From assembly GCA_963678675.1 (NCBI GenBank), contig OY783191.1, positions 28,106,955-28,170,954 of the forward strand: a stretch of 64,000 nucleotides of DNA, written 5' to 3'. Numbering within the stretch: position 1 is the first letter of the stretch; every line of letters begins with the position of its first letter. The notes beneath the pieces are model-generated. The model saw nothing but the letters and a program-made list of their open reading frames with translations. It did no database searches and was not told the DNA's origin. Positions 11,096-21,749 of the stretch are shown in pieces. The DNA is from Xiphydria camelus (taxonomy: Eukaryota; Arthropoda; Insecta; Hymenoptera; Xiphydriidae). The position numbers and the translations under genes were made by a program.

Positions 11096-12423
11096 TATCA
11101 AATTAAGAAGTGGAAATTCAAATAGTATGATTTCTTCCTTTTTACAGTTACAACGTGAACAACTTGTCTCCGATTATTTTGACGAAGTTTTGACATCGTT
11201 TGAAAAAGATGTTCTCCCTTTTAATTTTGGTTTGAATAGTATTAAGAGAGAGAGATAATCTCACAGAAAATGAGACTTCGAAAATTGCTAAAGAACTCTT
11301 GAATTCAGACCGCGAATTTATTCTTATTTGTGACGGTACGTACATTAGACATCAAAAAAGTTCTAATAATGAGTATCAGCGCAAATCATACTCTGGCCAA
11401 AAAAAGTACCTTTCTGCAAGCCATTTACAATTTGCACGACAAATGGTTATATTGTCGATATGTTAGGTCCTTATTTGGCAAATGTCAATGATGCAAAGAT
11501 TCTGGATGATATTTTAAATACTTCGTCGCAATTAAGAAACTTGCTTCGTAGAGGAGGTAAATTGGTCCTTGATAGAGGTTTTCGGGATATTATAGAATAT
11601 TTAGAAGAGCAAGGTTTTGAGTACACATGCCTGCATTAAAAGGAAAACGTGCTCAATTGTCGTGTGAAGAATCAAATCACTCTCGATATGTCACTGAAGT
11701 TCGGTGGGCAGTAGAAGATATACATGGGATTATCAAACAAAAATTCAAATTTTTAGATAAAAAACTTGACAATAAAATACTTTCAAAAACCAGTTTAATT
11801 TGCAAGACGGCTTGTTTCTTACATAATCAATTTGGCAAATGTCTAAATAGCGATGTTGAATTATCTGAAGAAATCGTGGAGTATATGAAATCGAGACGTA
11901 ATTTAAACGATACTCTTAGTATTCAAGTCGAGAAAGATGGTTGGAAGCGCAGAAAAATACCGTTTCAACAAATAAGCTCATCTGATTTGTCTCATTTTCC
12001 CGAAATGACTGAAAAAGACTTGAAAATATTGTTTACGGGTACTTATCAATATTCTTAAGCCATTTCCTATTTAGCAGAGATGATACACGATGACAATACG
12101 ATTAATATTCATTATTTAAAAGACAATTCAAGCATTTTAAAATTGCAAATTCAATCACGACATATAAACCGTAAAGAATATCGCTGTTTTATATTGAATA
12201 TAAACCTGATTCTACTGGTTATTCCGGGATCTTACGATACACGTGCGAGTGTGCAAACGGCAAGAGAACGGTCGGTTGTTGTTCCCATATAGCTGCAATT
12301 ATTTATTACTTGTCATTTGCGCGATATCAAACAAAGCTTATTAAACCTGCAGAAACATTAAGTAAACTATTCCTCAGAGAAAATATTCAACCAACAATAA
12401 ATCACGAAAGCGACGAAGATTGA
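11084..12423 (+). pseudogene. DDE_Tnp_4 transposase with C-terminal SWIM zinc finger, decayed
   Basis: Successive frames can be followed as one protein: LHFLIKLRSGNSN near 11084, EQLVSDYFDEVLTSFEKDV, then after a +1 slip in an AGAGAG run (near 11250) EFILICDGTYIRHQKS (first Asp), DMLGPYLANVNDAK, LVLDRGFRDIIEYLE (second Asp), a frameshift at 11627, then the 11627-12058 frame with RWAVEDIHGIIKQKF (candidate catalytic Glu) and ACFLHNQFGK. A TAA at 12056 interrupts; the same frame continues with AISYLAEMI, and after another shift near 12200 reads CECANGKRTVGCCSHIAAI, a SWIM CxC...CxH pattern, ending at TGA 12421-12423. DDE_Tnp_4 is the PIF/Harbinger-IS5 type nuclease. At least four lesions make it inactive. 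Confidence 0.75.
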
Positions 12424-12577
12424 AACGAAGCTTCTATGCCAGTACCTTTAGTTTGATTTAATTTCGATTAATATGTAGGTACATAATATATTACAAGTAG
12501 TAAATTATATTCTCGTTAGTAATAAATAATTGTAAATAAATACTATTACTTTTTGTTAAGTAAAAATTCGAATTAAT

Positions 12578-12650
12578 AGGTGTACAACTTTGTTTCCGCC
12601 GTTTTCTGCTATTTATTACGTTAAGAAAACGGCGGAAACAAAGTTGTGTT
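12578..12650. repeat. Short perfect hairpin
   Basis: CACAACTTTGTTTCCGCCG (with TA in place of CA at the left) and its complement are separated by a 17-bp AT-rich loop, giving a stem of about 25 bp. It lies about 150 bp 3' of the transposase relic and could be a remnant of that element's end. Confidence 0.6.
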
Positions 12651-12655
12651 ATTTT

Positions 12656-14510
12656 CTTTAATTTATTTCGACTTGTTGTCCAACACCAAACATCTTGTAA
12701 AAATTATGTATCATAGTTTAGTCATGCCTGAGTCTATATAAAAAAACGGCGGGGGTGTTATTTTTCATATGAAAAATAAAAATTATTGAAAAATTCAAAC
12801 TTGTTTTTCTTTATTTATGGGCGAAACAATCCAATACTTTTTTATAATATAGCTACATGATGGTGCATAATATATATTTCGCTGCGCGAAATCGGTCGAG
12901 TATTTTTCGAGATAAACAATATTTTCGTTTTTTGGTTTTTTGGCGATAACTTTTGATTATAAATCAATATTTTGGTCTAAAAATTTAGAGAGAGCTTAGT
13001 TATGTATAGACACAAAATATACCTGAATGGGGAAAAAAATTCAGGCCGGGGGCCTGATTTCATATGCTTATCCGGCTATACCCTTTGATTATTTAAGATG
13101 ATTTTGTATTTTGGTTTTTGTTATTTGGCATTAAAAGTAGTTGGACTTTTAATTTTGAAGCCTATTCTTGGAGAACCACTCATCCCCACCAAAATTTTTC
13201 TACTGCGCCATCTCACCCATACTAGGGCGGGTGAGCTGGTTTTTGGTATATTTTCTTTTGACAAATTTTTTACAAAACTCGATAACACTTTTGGTCGTTC
13301 CTTTACAAATTCCTATATTTTATTGTTCGCTCTATCCACGTTATCAATTAAGTATTGCTTATCCTACAAATATAGTTTTTGTACCGCTTTAAAAAAAGGT
13401 GCGCCATCTCTCCCGACTTTACCCTACAGGGTGGTCGGCACCGGTATCGTAATTTTGTTTTAATCGATATATAATCGACGATATAGGACATTTTTTATTT
13501 GCGCTTTTATGCTTACCTGTATGGACAACATTTTTGTTTTATGAGTAACAGCCTTTGATGAGGTTATGGTTTGTGCTGTATGTTAAAATTTCTTAGTTGT
13601 GATTTATAAAAGAAGAGGAAGTTTCTATTTGAGCTCTTTTCTGAGAATCATTATAATTTAACCTGAAATAATTGTGTGTTGTTTTACTAATTGCTTTGTA
13701 TCTTTGATTTAAAGATATACTCAATATGAATATAACAATTAATGTAACTGTTTCTTTCTGTGACAAACAGTTTCCGTTGACTTTTTACTCGAACTTTTTG
13801 TCTTTTCGACAGAAATTACTAGTCTCATTTTGAGAAACTACATTTCTTTAATCAAATTAATACTCGGATATTATAATCTCAAAAACAATACAGGATCGTG
13901 TAGATTTTCCTTTTCGCACATAAATTACATTTAAAATGTGCTAAAATGAATCAACACGTGAGTTAAAATAATACTTGAAAGTACGTTAAATTTATCACAA
14001 GACTTCTTACAACCATACTTTTTAATAAGAAAATAAAAAATTTCCTACAGTGTGTAAACCTGATTTTTAAAAAGATGGACATGTTGTGTTTTGAAAATAA
14101 GCTTTTGAATTGGTATACCCCACAATAGAGTTATAACTCTATTATATTAACGTTACTGATAAGGAACTTCTTCCCTTTCAAGAATTTAATATAAAATCTC
14201 TAAAGTAAGTATATCGATGTAATCTTATATAATGAAGTTAGTTTATGGTCGTTTCAGTTGTGGTTTAAAAGATCGGAAGAATCTCCTTATTGACATTTTC
14301 TTTAGAAAACTTTTTTTTTCTATAGATCCTTTTATATAAAATTATATACAATATATACCTCTTGTGTGCAGTTATTTTTGCATACTATTATGTGCAATTC
14401 CAAATTAAGAGATCGCATTATATAATAGTGCGAAAGAGCAGTTATCAAATCGCAGGAATCAAGGAACAAGAACTCTCTTTGATAAAGTTCCACCTTCGTT
14501 TCGATGTTCC
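12656..14510. other. Gene-free AT-rich stretch
   Basis: Nearly 1.9 kb of AT-rich sequence. The frames at 13098-13463 are hydrophobic and low in complexity and show no domain; I regard them as chance. Confidence 0.5.
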
Positions 14511-14783
14511 TTAGTTCTGATCCACACTACCGAAAACTCTCGCGCGGGCAGTGCAACGCGAATCGATTCTTCGAATAACCTCGAAATTGCCGGATCCATT
14601 TAACTCCCTGTTGACACAGTCGATGTACATATGTGCCACCTTGATAGCTACCGAGCGAAGTGATCTGTCGACCTCGTTATGCCACCAGTACACGCTCGCC
14701 AAAGAGATCCGAGCGCAAGACATGCCGAGGCGAGGACGGACTACCTGAGACGCGAGACCGAGAGCACCGTGTATAACCCCCAT
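14511..14783 (-). CDS. Possible uncharacterised ORF/exon, 90 codons
   Basis: An open minus-strand frame from ATG 14783 to a stop at 14511 lies in a distinctly GC-richer island (14510-15040) within AT-rich DNA. The central part (YWWHNEVDRSLRSVAIKVAH, then YIDCVNRELNGSGNFEVIRR) has balanced composition and an amphipathic helical look, unlike the low-complexity frames nearby. No domain, signal peptide or family was recognised. Upstream on the minus strand is CpG-rich sequence that could be its promoter. The plus-strand frame 14551-14748 overlaps it. The call could easily be wrong. Confidence 0.25.
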   Translation of the reverse strand: MGVIHGALGLASQVVRPRLGMSCARISLASVYWWHNEVDRSLRSVAIKVAHMYIDCVNRELNGSGNFEVIRRIDSRCTARARVFGSVDQN

Positions 14784-15277
14784 TTACGCTCTCGTTTCCT
14801 TTGACTCGTGTTGGAGATCGCTTCTAGACCGAGCGCTCCGAGGGCGAGGCGAGAGGCCCTTGGACGAGACGAGAACACCAGGTACACGCTCGCTCTCGCC
14901 TGGTCTCGGGTCCCCTCGGCGAGCGTGTACCTACTGCCGGCATTACGAGTTGCCCGGAGTGCGAGCGAAAGGGAGGTGGGTGGTACGCCTCATCCCGTAG
15001 GTCCACATAATTTCGCCCGATCCTCGCGCTCCGCAGCGTGACGTTGGTAGTAATTTCGAAAATACTGGACGGACGAATCCGTCACTGTCACATCCGTTCC
15101 AGATAATATTATGTCGATAACAATTATTACACCTGTTCATATTTCTGTTTTCCAAATAAATACTGTTTAAGACTTTTTACAAATTTTGAGCTTCTTCTCT
15201 TCCTTTGATGTGTAACATATATCATACAATAATAATATTATATTAACATTTATACGTATAAAGTATATTTACATATA
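14784..15277. other. CpG-rich island, no gene identified
   Basis: 14784-15040 is GC-rich and contains the text TACACGCTCGC at 14690 and 14882 and its inverse near 14918, giving local hairpin potential. The plus frame 14808-15041 looks like a composition artefact. After 15060 the sequence returns to AT-rich. Confidence 0.4.
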
Positions 15278-16201
15278 CAGGGTGTATCAGCCAAATCGAA
15301 TAAATTCGATAATAAATAAATGGGGACGTGTTCGAAAAAACGCTCGGACACGTCGATTGGTATTTTTAGTTGCGCATTTTTTTCAACAAAAACTCTTTAT
15401 GCAGGGGGTGTCATATAACAGTGGCCAATACCAACTTTCTTATTTTAAATGCAACACCCTGTATATTATTCAATTTTTGGATTCTTCAGAAAATTCTAGA
15501 CATATTTCATGTACAATGTCCTATACCTATCTTCAACTGTTTCGGAAATATTAAGTGTTTTCAGATTTATTGCAAAAATTAACATTAAAAAAAGAAAATT
15601 ATTTGATTACAGAAATTCGCAACACACTCAAAAACTAATAAGTAATACTGACTTAAGAAGACGGATAACGCTTGCGATTATATCGGTCTCGCCTGAGATG
15701 AGTCACATTCGAAGAAATTTCTATTTAAGATTATGATGTTTTGCCAAGACGTTCGCGGCGAGCATTTTGAACATCTACATTGACATTAAGGTTTTTTTGG
15801 TTCTTTACATTATCAATAAATAAACAGTATTACTTATTAGTTTTTGAGTGTGTTGTATTGAATTTCTGTAATCAAATAATTTTCTTTGTTTAATGTTAAT
15901 TTTTGCAATAAATCTGAAAACACTTAATATTTACGAAAGAGTTGAAGATAGGTATAGGGCATTGTACATGAAATATGTCTAGAATTTTCTGAAGAATCCA
16001 AAAATTGAATAATATACAGGGTGTTGCATTTAAAATAAGAAAGTTGGTATTAGCCACTGTTACATGACACACAATGTATACAAAGTTTTCGTTGATAAAA
16101 ATGCGCAACTAAAAATATCAATCGACGTGTCCGAGCGTTTTCTCGAACATGCCCCGATTTATTTATTATCCTATTTATTTCTAATTGGCTGATACACCCT
16201 G
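15278..16201. mobile_element. Fold-back element, TA-flanked, arms about 370 bp
   Basis: The ends CAGGGTGTATCAGCCAA (15278) and TTGGCTGATACACCCTG (16201) are reverse complements flanked by TA. Long, slightly diverged arms (15278-15650 and 15825-16201) share, inverted, ACGCTCGGACACGTCGATTG-like and CAACACCCTGTATATTATTC text. The ~170-bp centre is single-copy. The overlapping frames at 15282, 15370, 15509 and 15896 come from arm symmetry. Confidence 0.8.
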
Positions 16202-16217
16202 TATATTTAAAATTATA

Positions 16218-16607
16218 GGGTCATTCCATACCAAATCGGACACTTTTTGGAGTAACATTTCGAATTTTGCTCAAATTTGGATATATTGTAGTCTGTGTCG
16301 ATTTTGAAAATTGTTGATTTTACAGCCACTTGAAGAATAACGCTGCTTTTTATTCATTAAATTATAACTGTCAAAACCGGTTGTCGGCTGAGAATAATCT
16401 TTTGGATACTAAAAGTGAGAAAGTTGAAAAATCAGAGTAAAATTGCGTCGATCAAAAAAAATTTGTGTTAATAATTTTGTTTGCACTTGATTTAAACAAA
16501 TGTATTTTCATAGCTGGCCACTTTTTAAAAATCTGAAAAAAAAGCAACCATATACTTCGATATCCTCTCTTTCACGACAAATAAACAAAAATAACGAGGA
16601 GGAGGAT
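16218..16607. mobile_element. Left arm of a GGGTCATTCCATACC fold-back element
   Basis: The sequence from GGGTCATTCCATACCAAATC to AACAAAAATAACGA is the reverse complement of 18235-18670 and matches 24216-24640, another copy of the family. The arm contains small indels relative to the others and ends abruptly at 16607, where unrelated sequence begins. Confidence 0.8.
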
Positions 16608-16705
16608 AATTCGGAGCTGAAAATGATGACATGATTTACGACAACAACGAGAGAGGATATTGAGTTTGAGGATTATATAGAAAATGAGGGTTACGAAACA
16701 GTGTA
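16607..16705 (+). pseudogene. Acidic C-terminal coding relic beside the left arm
   Basis: Right after the arm, a short frame reads EEEDNSELKMMT, a stop, then, after a shift, DIEFEDYIENEGYETV and a stop. Such acidic tails are common at the ends of DNA-transposon ORFs, so this may be what remains of an autonomous copy's transposase. The assignment is tentative. Confidence 0.3.
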
Positions 16706-17259
16706 ATTTTATATTCGATTAGTATTAGAGATGTATGTTGTATTCGAAGTAGAAAGAAAAAAAATGGAATGAAAAAAAATTCGATTTTTCGCTGTTTTTG
16801 AGTTTTCAAAATTCGTGAGCGACCTCTAGAAAATTTTTTATCGTGCTAAATCTTTGGTGACGATTCTTAAAACATGATAAACTAACATAATCTGACGTGC
16901 CACCCCAATGTATATAGGTATTTTGTAATAGTTTATATATTTCCTGTTCATTGTATTCGTAAAACAAAAAAATTACTTTTTAATATCGCGGTAAATATAC
17001 AATATGCTATTATATGATTATATATCTTTTTTGCGTTGTAATATATAGTTAATAACAATATCATTTATATATTTTTCGTATCATTTTCAATGTCCCCGAT
17101 AGTTGCAAGGATTGCGAAATCTGAATTTTTTACTATACATAGGTAGGTACACACAACAAGTGGTCTTATTTATTAAGTGTAAACAATATGATGTTGATGA
17201 TTTTCCATAGCATCTGTCCAATCATAATAAGTATGTTAGTGACGTACGAAGGTGATGAG

Positions 17260-17266
17260 TATATAA
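17260..17266 (+). promoter_or_regulatory. TATA box of the secreted-peptide gene
   Basis: TATATAA followed by GG lies 88 bp upstream of the ATG at 17348. A start near 17290 (around TCAATCG) would give a ~55-nt leader. Spacing to the ORF is what is expected for a small, highly expressed, tissue-specific gene. Confidence 0.55.
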
Positions 17267-17347
17267 GGCACTAAATGTTGGGTCAATCGACACACATCTA
17301 TTATTCCAATGGATCGCATAGTCATTTGTTAAAGGCAATTTGGAAAT

Positions 17348-17533
17348 ATGAAGTTCCTCGCATTTTTCGTACTGGTGTTGACAGTCTTGGCGATCAGCGA
17401 GTCCAGTTCAGATCCTTGTCGGAATTTCTACTGTCCTAGACCGAGAGTATGCAGAGTAATTCATCGAATAGTAAACGGTAGAACGATAACCTATCCAGTT
17501 TGCTCAAACCGCCATAACAGACATAGACCATAA
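17348..17533 (+). CDS. Small secreted cysteine-rich cationic peptide
   Basis: An uninterrupted 61-residue ORF. Residues 1-17 (MKFLAFFVLVLTVLAIS) form a clear signal peptide; cleavage is likely near SESSS-DP (residue 21/22). The ~40-residue mature part has four cysteines at 24, 29, 35 and 52 (C-x4-C-x5-C-x16-C), the motif CPRPRVC, and a basic tail rich in Arg, His and Asn. The DPC-x4-C-x5-C spacing recalls follistatin-N/Kazal-type half modules, and small secreted peptides of this shape include venom, salivary and antimicrobial peptides of insects; I cannot assign one. A TATA box at 17260 and AATAAA at 17606 bracket it, with no intron in the coding part. It lies between inverted transposon arms (16218-16607 and 18166-18670). 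The intact frame suggests recent capture or selection. Confidence 0.65.
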   Translation: MKFLAFFVLVLTVLAISESSSDPCRNFYCPRPRVCRVIHRIVNGRTITYPVCSNRHNRHRP

Positions 17534-17605
17534 CAAATGGATGCCATACTGCATTCCATAAGTACTTTCCAATGGATAAAAATGTTGGAACTAATGAAGA
17601 AAGAT

Positions 17606-17611
17606 AATAAA
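17606..17611 (+). terminator. Polyadenylation signal AATAAA
   Basis: AATAAA occurs 73 bp after the stop of the 61-codon secreted-peptide ORF, consistent with a compact single-exon mRNA of about 330 nt. Confidence 0.5.
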
Positions 17612-18165
17612 ATTTATAAAATCTATTTCGTTGTGATTTTTTAAGCATTTTTACCTTCCAAAGCCCTAAAAAAAGTGTGGAGAAAATAATAGTTAATTCT
17701 GAAACATTCATAAGGGTTAATTATACACTGAGAATGAGCATATAGAAATAATTTAGTTTAGGCTCGAAAAGTTGTTATAAATATTGAGAATTTATTCAAA
17801 ATTATGAATGAATAAGTTATTTCAACAATTCAATTAATAGGTTCTTGTAGTTAATGTTTCACCTTTCCATATAGCAGATCAGTTCAAGAATTCAATCCAA
17901 TGAACCCATTTCCTTTCAATTATCCCATCCTATCCCGATGGAAGAAAACTCACTACCTTTTTTCTCGAGGTTTCCATTGAGCAATAACAAACCAATGTCA
18001 TTGGCGAAGAGTGAGCTCCTTACATTTCGTTAAAATTGATGTATATCAAAGTAATTGAGTAATTCAACGGTGTAGTTTTAGAGATAATTGCTGAAATTCT
18101 ATACCATAAATTTAAGTAATAATACGCACACAGGTAAGCGAGAGGTACACGTACCAATTAGTAGT
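17612..18165. other. Unique sequence between the peptide gene and the right arm
   Basis: About 550 bp of AT-rich DNA with no other gene or repeat seen in the window. It would be part of the cargo if the inverted arms act as one element. Confidence 0.4.
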
Positions 18166-18670
18166 ACCGGCGGGTTCGACTGGCTTGGCGACACGCTGGC
18201 GGCGAGGCCGTCGCGGCATCAACTTCAATTAATTTTTGTGTCGTCAATTTTAAAGTTTTGTTATTTTTGTTTATTTCTCGTGAAAGAGAGGATATCGAAG
18301 TATATGCTTGCTTTTTTCAGATTTTTAAAAAGTGGCCAGCTATGAAAATACGACATTTGTTTAAATCAAGTGCAAATAAAATTATTAAAATTTTTTTTTT
18401 TATCGACGCAATTTTTCTTTGGTTTTTCAACTCTTTCACTTTTAGTACCCAAAAGATTATTCTCTCAGCCGACAACCAGTTTGACAGTTATAATTTAATG
18501 AATAAAAAAGCAGCGTTATTCTTCAAGTGGCTGTAAAATCCACAATTTTCAAAATTTTGAAAAATCCTTCGAGATACGCTTAAACATCGACACAGACTAC
18601 AATATATCCAAATTTGAGCAAAATCCGAAATGTTACTCCAAAAAGTGTCCGATTTGGTATGGAATGACTT
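18166..18670. mobile_element. Right arm of the GGGTCATTCCATACC fold-back element
   Basis: Reverse-complementary to 16218-16607, and longer: its inner end (GGGTTCGACTGGCTTGGCGA near 18172) also matches 24720-24780 in the other copy. It ends GGTATGGAATGAC at 18668. Confidence 0.8.
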
Positions 18671-18674
18671 TATA

Positions 18675-18935
18675 ATTGAGGGGGTCAGAAGCCAAGGGGT
18701 CCAAGTAGAAATACAAGTTTTCCGAGATGCTCCACATTAAAGTATTCTTGTTCTTTAAAAATACCTGCAATTTCTTTGCCTCAAATATATAAGCTGTATG
18801 AACTATTCATACACCTTATACACTTGAGGCAAAGGAAAATTGCAGGTATTTTTAAAGAACAAGAATACTTTAATGTGGAGCATCTCGGAAAACTTGTATT
18901 TCTACTTGGACCCCTTGGCTTCTGACCCCCTCAAT
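18675..18935. mobile_element. Near-perfect 261-bp palindromic MITE
   Basis: ATTGAGGGGGTCAGAAGCCA at the left and TGGCTTCTGACCCCCTCAAT at the right are exact complements. The arms (about 110 bp each) differ at only a few positions. TA flanks both sides (18673-18674, 18936-18937). The near identity suggests recent origin or frequent arm correction. Confidence 0.85.
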
Positions 18936-19222
18936 TAATAGAATACTTATAAAAAAGTAATTGAAATATTAAATTATTAACCATTTTGACATCTGTTAAT
19001 AACAATTATCACTACTGCTTTACTATAAACAGCGCTGAATCTTCGTATATTAGTAATGGATATCAAAAATGTCTTTTAATTATAAATCCTTCTTCCCTTC
19101 TTTACTTTTTCTTTTAAATCTTTCGTACTTTTAAAATCCACAGCAGTAATCGTCCAGCGCAATTCTTCACTGCCTGTATTATTTCCTTCATGGCACGAGT
19201 ATGGGTTCGGCATGGCGGTATG
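18936..19222. other. Gene-free AT-rich spacer
   Basis: No gene or clear repeat was seen between the palindromic MITE and the next element. Confidence 0.5.
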
Positions 19223-20436
19223 GGTGGCGGTAAACATGCGGCATTCGGCGAATGCCGAGCATGTGTTCGCTTATGCCAATGAGGCTTTAAGGTCGAGCCC
19301 GAACATTCGGCATTTGACGAATACCGAGCGACTGCTCGGTGAACGCCGAGCGACAGCTCTACCCGGCGAATGCCGAGTAGTGTGGACTCGGAAGGTCGGT
19401 TCTTACCTGAGGCTTATAAATAAGTGAACTTCTTCAATGTTCTTAAAATGTATGGGATTTTCGGAGTTATTTGCAAAAGTCGAGAGAGCATCCTGAACGA
19501 ATACATACTTCGGATGCAGCGTTTACATATTGATTCTTTAGTTATAACTGAACGTTATTCCCATACGCATCGATGTAATATTACAAGTACGTTTTTTTCA
19601 ATTTTTATAATAGCAATGTTCCATCGCACCTTAAGCGGACGTCTACATCGGTTCTTACCGTTCATTATTATCGCGATAATTAAATTTAGAGTTAATCCCG
19701 CCATCGTACAGTGCTTTATCCAGTGGACAAAAATCAGATATTTACTTACGTGATATAGAAAAACTAATTCGTTGAAATCAAAAAGTAATGCCCCTTATAC
19801 CCACACCTATCCGTTTCTGAAGAATTGAATCACCGTTGCCATGCAAATAAATAAAGAAAGACGCGTCACAGCGTAAACATTCTCATCTCAACAGAATTAC
19901 GAACTTCTTTTTAGAAATTATTTTAAATGTGTACGTAATCTACAAGGTAAGGGGATTTTTATTCACTTTATATAAATAAGAAAAGTGTTGACATACCGAA
20001 AAAAATATTCGTAAGACTTATATTTCTTATGTTTTTACACATATGATTGCGGAGGCTATTTCTCAAAAAGTTCCAAAAACCTCCTTTTCAGTTTAGTATT
20101 TTATTAAAGCTTGTACATTCCTTTTAATATCTATATATCGTTTTATTTGCTCAGGGCTGCTCAAACCAAACTATAGATATTTTCGTTATGAGGGCGCGAA
20201 ACGCCCGAATGACGAACTCTATTTTTTGTCACTAATTGTAAGTGTCAAATACGAGGTTGACGGGGTTCAAGGAGGGGTTTTGGCAGGGGTTTTGCCACCC
20301 CCCCCCCCAACACCCCATTACAAACAAACAAATCATAAGTATTTTTTAAAGTAAAAAGAAATAAATAAACAAACAAACAAAAAACTTTAGAATAAAATTT
20401 AAATGTTTATTATTTTGAATGTTTGCAAATATAACC

Positions 20437-20945
20437 ATATTCGTAATCAGCGACCCAAGAAATCCCCCTATACCAAATTTGGCATGAATCCGTCGATTTT
20501 CGAAAATCTCGTCCGCCATATTGGATCCATCTTCAATTTTTGAAATTTACTTCAGATTCGTGATCAGCGACCCAAAAACCCCCTTATATCAAATTTGGCT
20601 TGAATCCGTCGATTGTCGAAAATCTGGTCCGCCATATTGGATCCGCCATCTTTAATTTTTGAAATCTACTTCAGATTCGTGATCAGCGACCCCAAAACCC
20701 CCTTATATCAAATTTGGCTTAAATCCGTCGATTTTCGAAAATCTCGTCCGCCATATTGGATCCGCCATATCAATTTTTGAAATCTGACTTCATATTCGTG
20801 ATCAGCGACCAAAAAACCCCCCTATACCAAATTTGGCATGAATTCGTCGATTGTCGAAAATCTCGTCCGCCATAGTGGATCCGCCATTTTAAATTTTTGA
20901 AATCTGACTTCAGATTCGTGATCAGCGACCCAAAAAGCCTCCTTA
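20437..20945 (+). repeat. Minisatellite, about 119-bp unit, four to five copies
   Basis: Copies of TTCGTGATCAGCGACCCAAA ... CCGCCATATTGGATCC start near 20439, 20556, 20675, 20794 and 20914 (spacing 117-120). They contain ATCCGTCGATTTTCGAAAAT and the fixed phrase CAAATTTGGC. The units differ from each other by a few percent. Confidence 0.85.
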
Positions 20946-21184
20946 ACAATCATTTATTTACTGTTTGATTAACCGTGAAGAGGAATTTCTATTTTTGTCC
21001 ACTCTCCTATATACCGGGGAGCACTGTGCATCGGTCGCAATGGCGAGACAAGTGGTACCTATGTTTCGATGAATCTAGGCTGTTATTGAGCTTGCAGCCC
21101 CGTCAATCTTTCCTGGAAAGGTTAATTATCAGACGTCGCAATTAACGAGTCGCCACGAGCGACAGCTCTACTTTGCGATGCCAT

Positions 21185-21330
21185 GCACCCTGATTGGCTA
21201 GAGGATAGTGACGCTGTAGATAGCGTGAGCTGATGCGGTGTGCTCTGATTGGCTGGAGGAGGATTACGGTGGAAAGAGAGATGACGCTGGGGAATTTCCG
21301 AGGCCCGCGCCTGACGGTTTAAAAGTCCCC
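21185..21330 (+). promoter_or_regulatory. Promoter-like segment with two inverted CCAAT boxes
   Basis: CTGATTGGCT occurs at about 21189 and 21247 (complement AGCCAATCAG, a strong NF-Y/CCAAT site), followed by a TATA-like TTTAAAAG near 21319. This arrangement is promoter-like, but no following ORF is convincing. It may be a captured promoter fragment. Confidence 0.3.
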
Positions 21331-21447
21331 GTGACCCGTATACCTGAACATAAAAGGGGTCAATATTCAAAGAGTACATGCATGTGGAAACAACACTTTT
21401 TAGCAAATAATAAAATCTAATCATTCGAAAGTTTGTATTTTCGATGG

Positions 21448-21749
21448 AATGTCACTAGTGCATAAAATTAAATTTCAAAAATATAATACTTTCGGAGATT
21501 TTGCCACTGCATACGATCGAAAGGAACGAAACCAAAGCAAATTGTTATATCAAATCCTTCAACCAAAATCCCGGCCGACACTGCAAAGATTTTTTTCTTC
21601 TATTTAAAACAAACTGCAACTTGTTCAATTTCTCTGCGCGTATACTCAACTTTAAAAAAAAATCAATGCTGTGTCATCAATAGCAGTATCTATTTGAATG
21701 GGTATTGCGAGAAATGGTGCATTACGACTCGTCCGACTCGGGAAAGGTG
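21448..21749 (+). repeat. Dispersed repeat, copy 2 (copy 1 at 10781-11095)
   Basis: Same start (AATGTCACTAGTGCATAAAA) and end (CGACTCGGGAAAGG) as copy 1, with small indels only. No coding content is supported. Confidence 0.75.

Noticed and set aside
13098..13463. 121-codon hydrophobic ORF
   Set aside because: Thymine-rich low-complexity frame without family similarity or transcription signals.
15282..16108. Several 70-90-codon ORFs
   Set aside because: They fall in the inverted arms of the 15278-16201 fold-back element, and near-identical frames appear in both arms.
20437..20945. Regular repeats, considered as a CRISPR array
   Set aside because: The whole 119-bp unit repeats without unique spacers, and the setting is a eukaryotic genome; it is a minisatellite.
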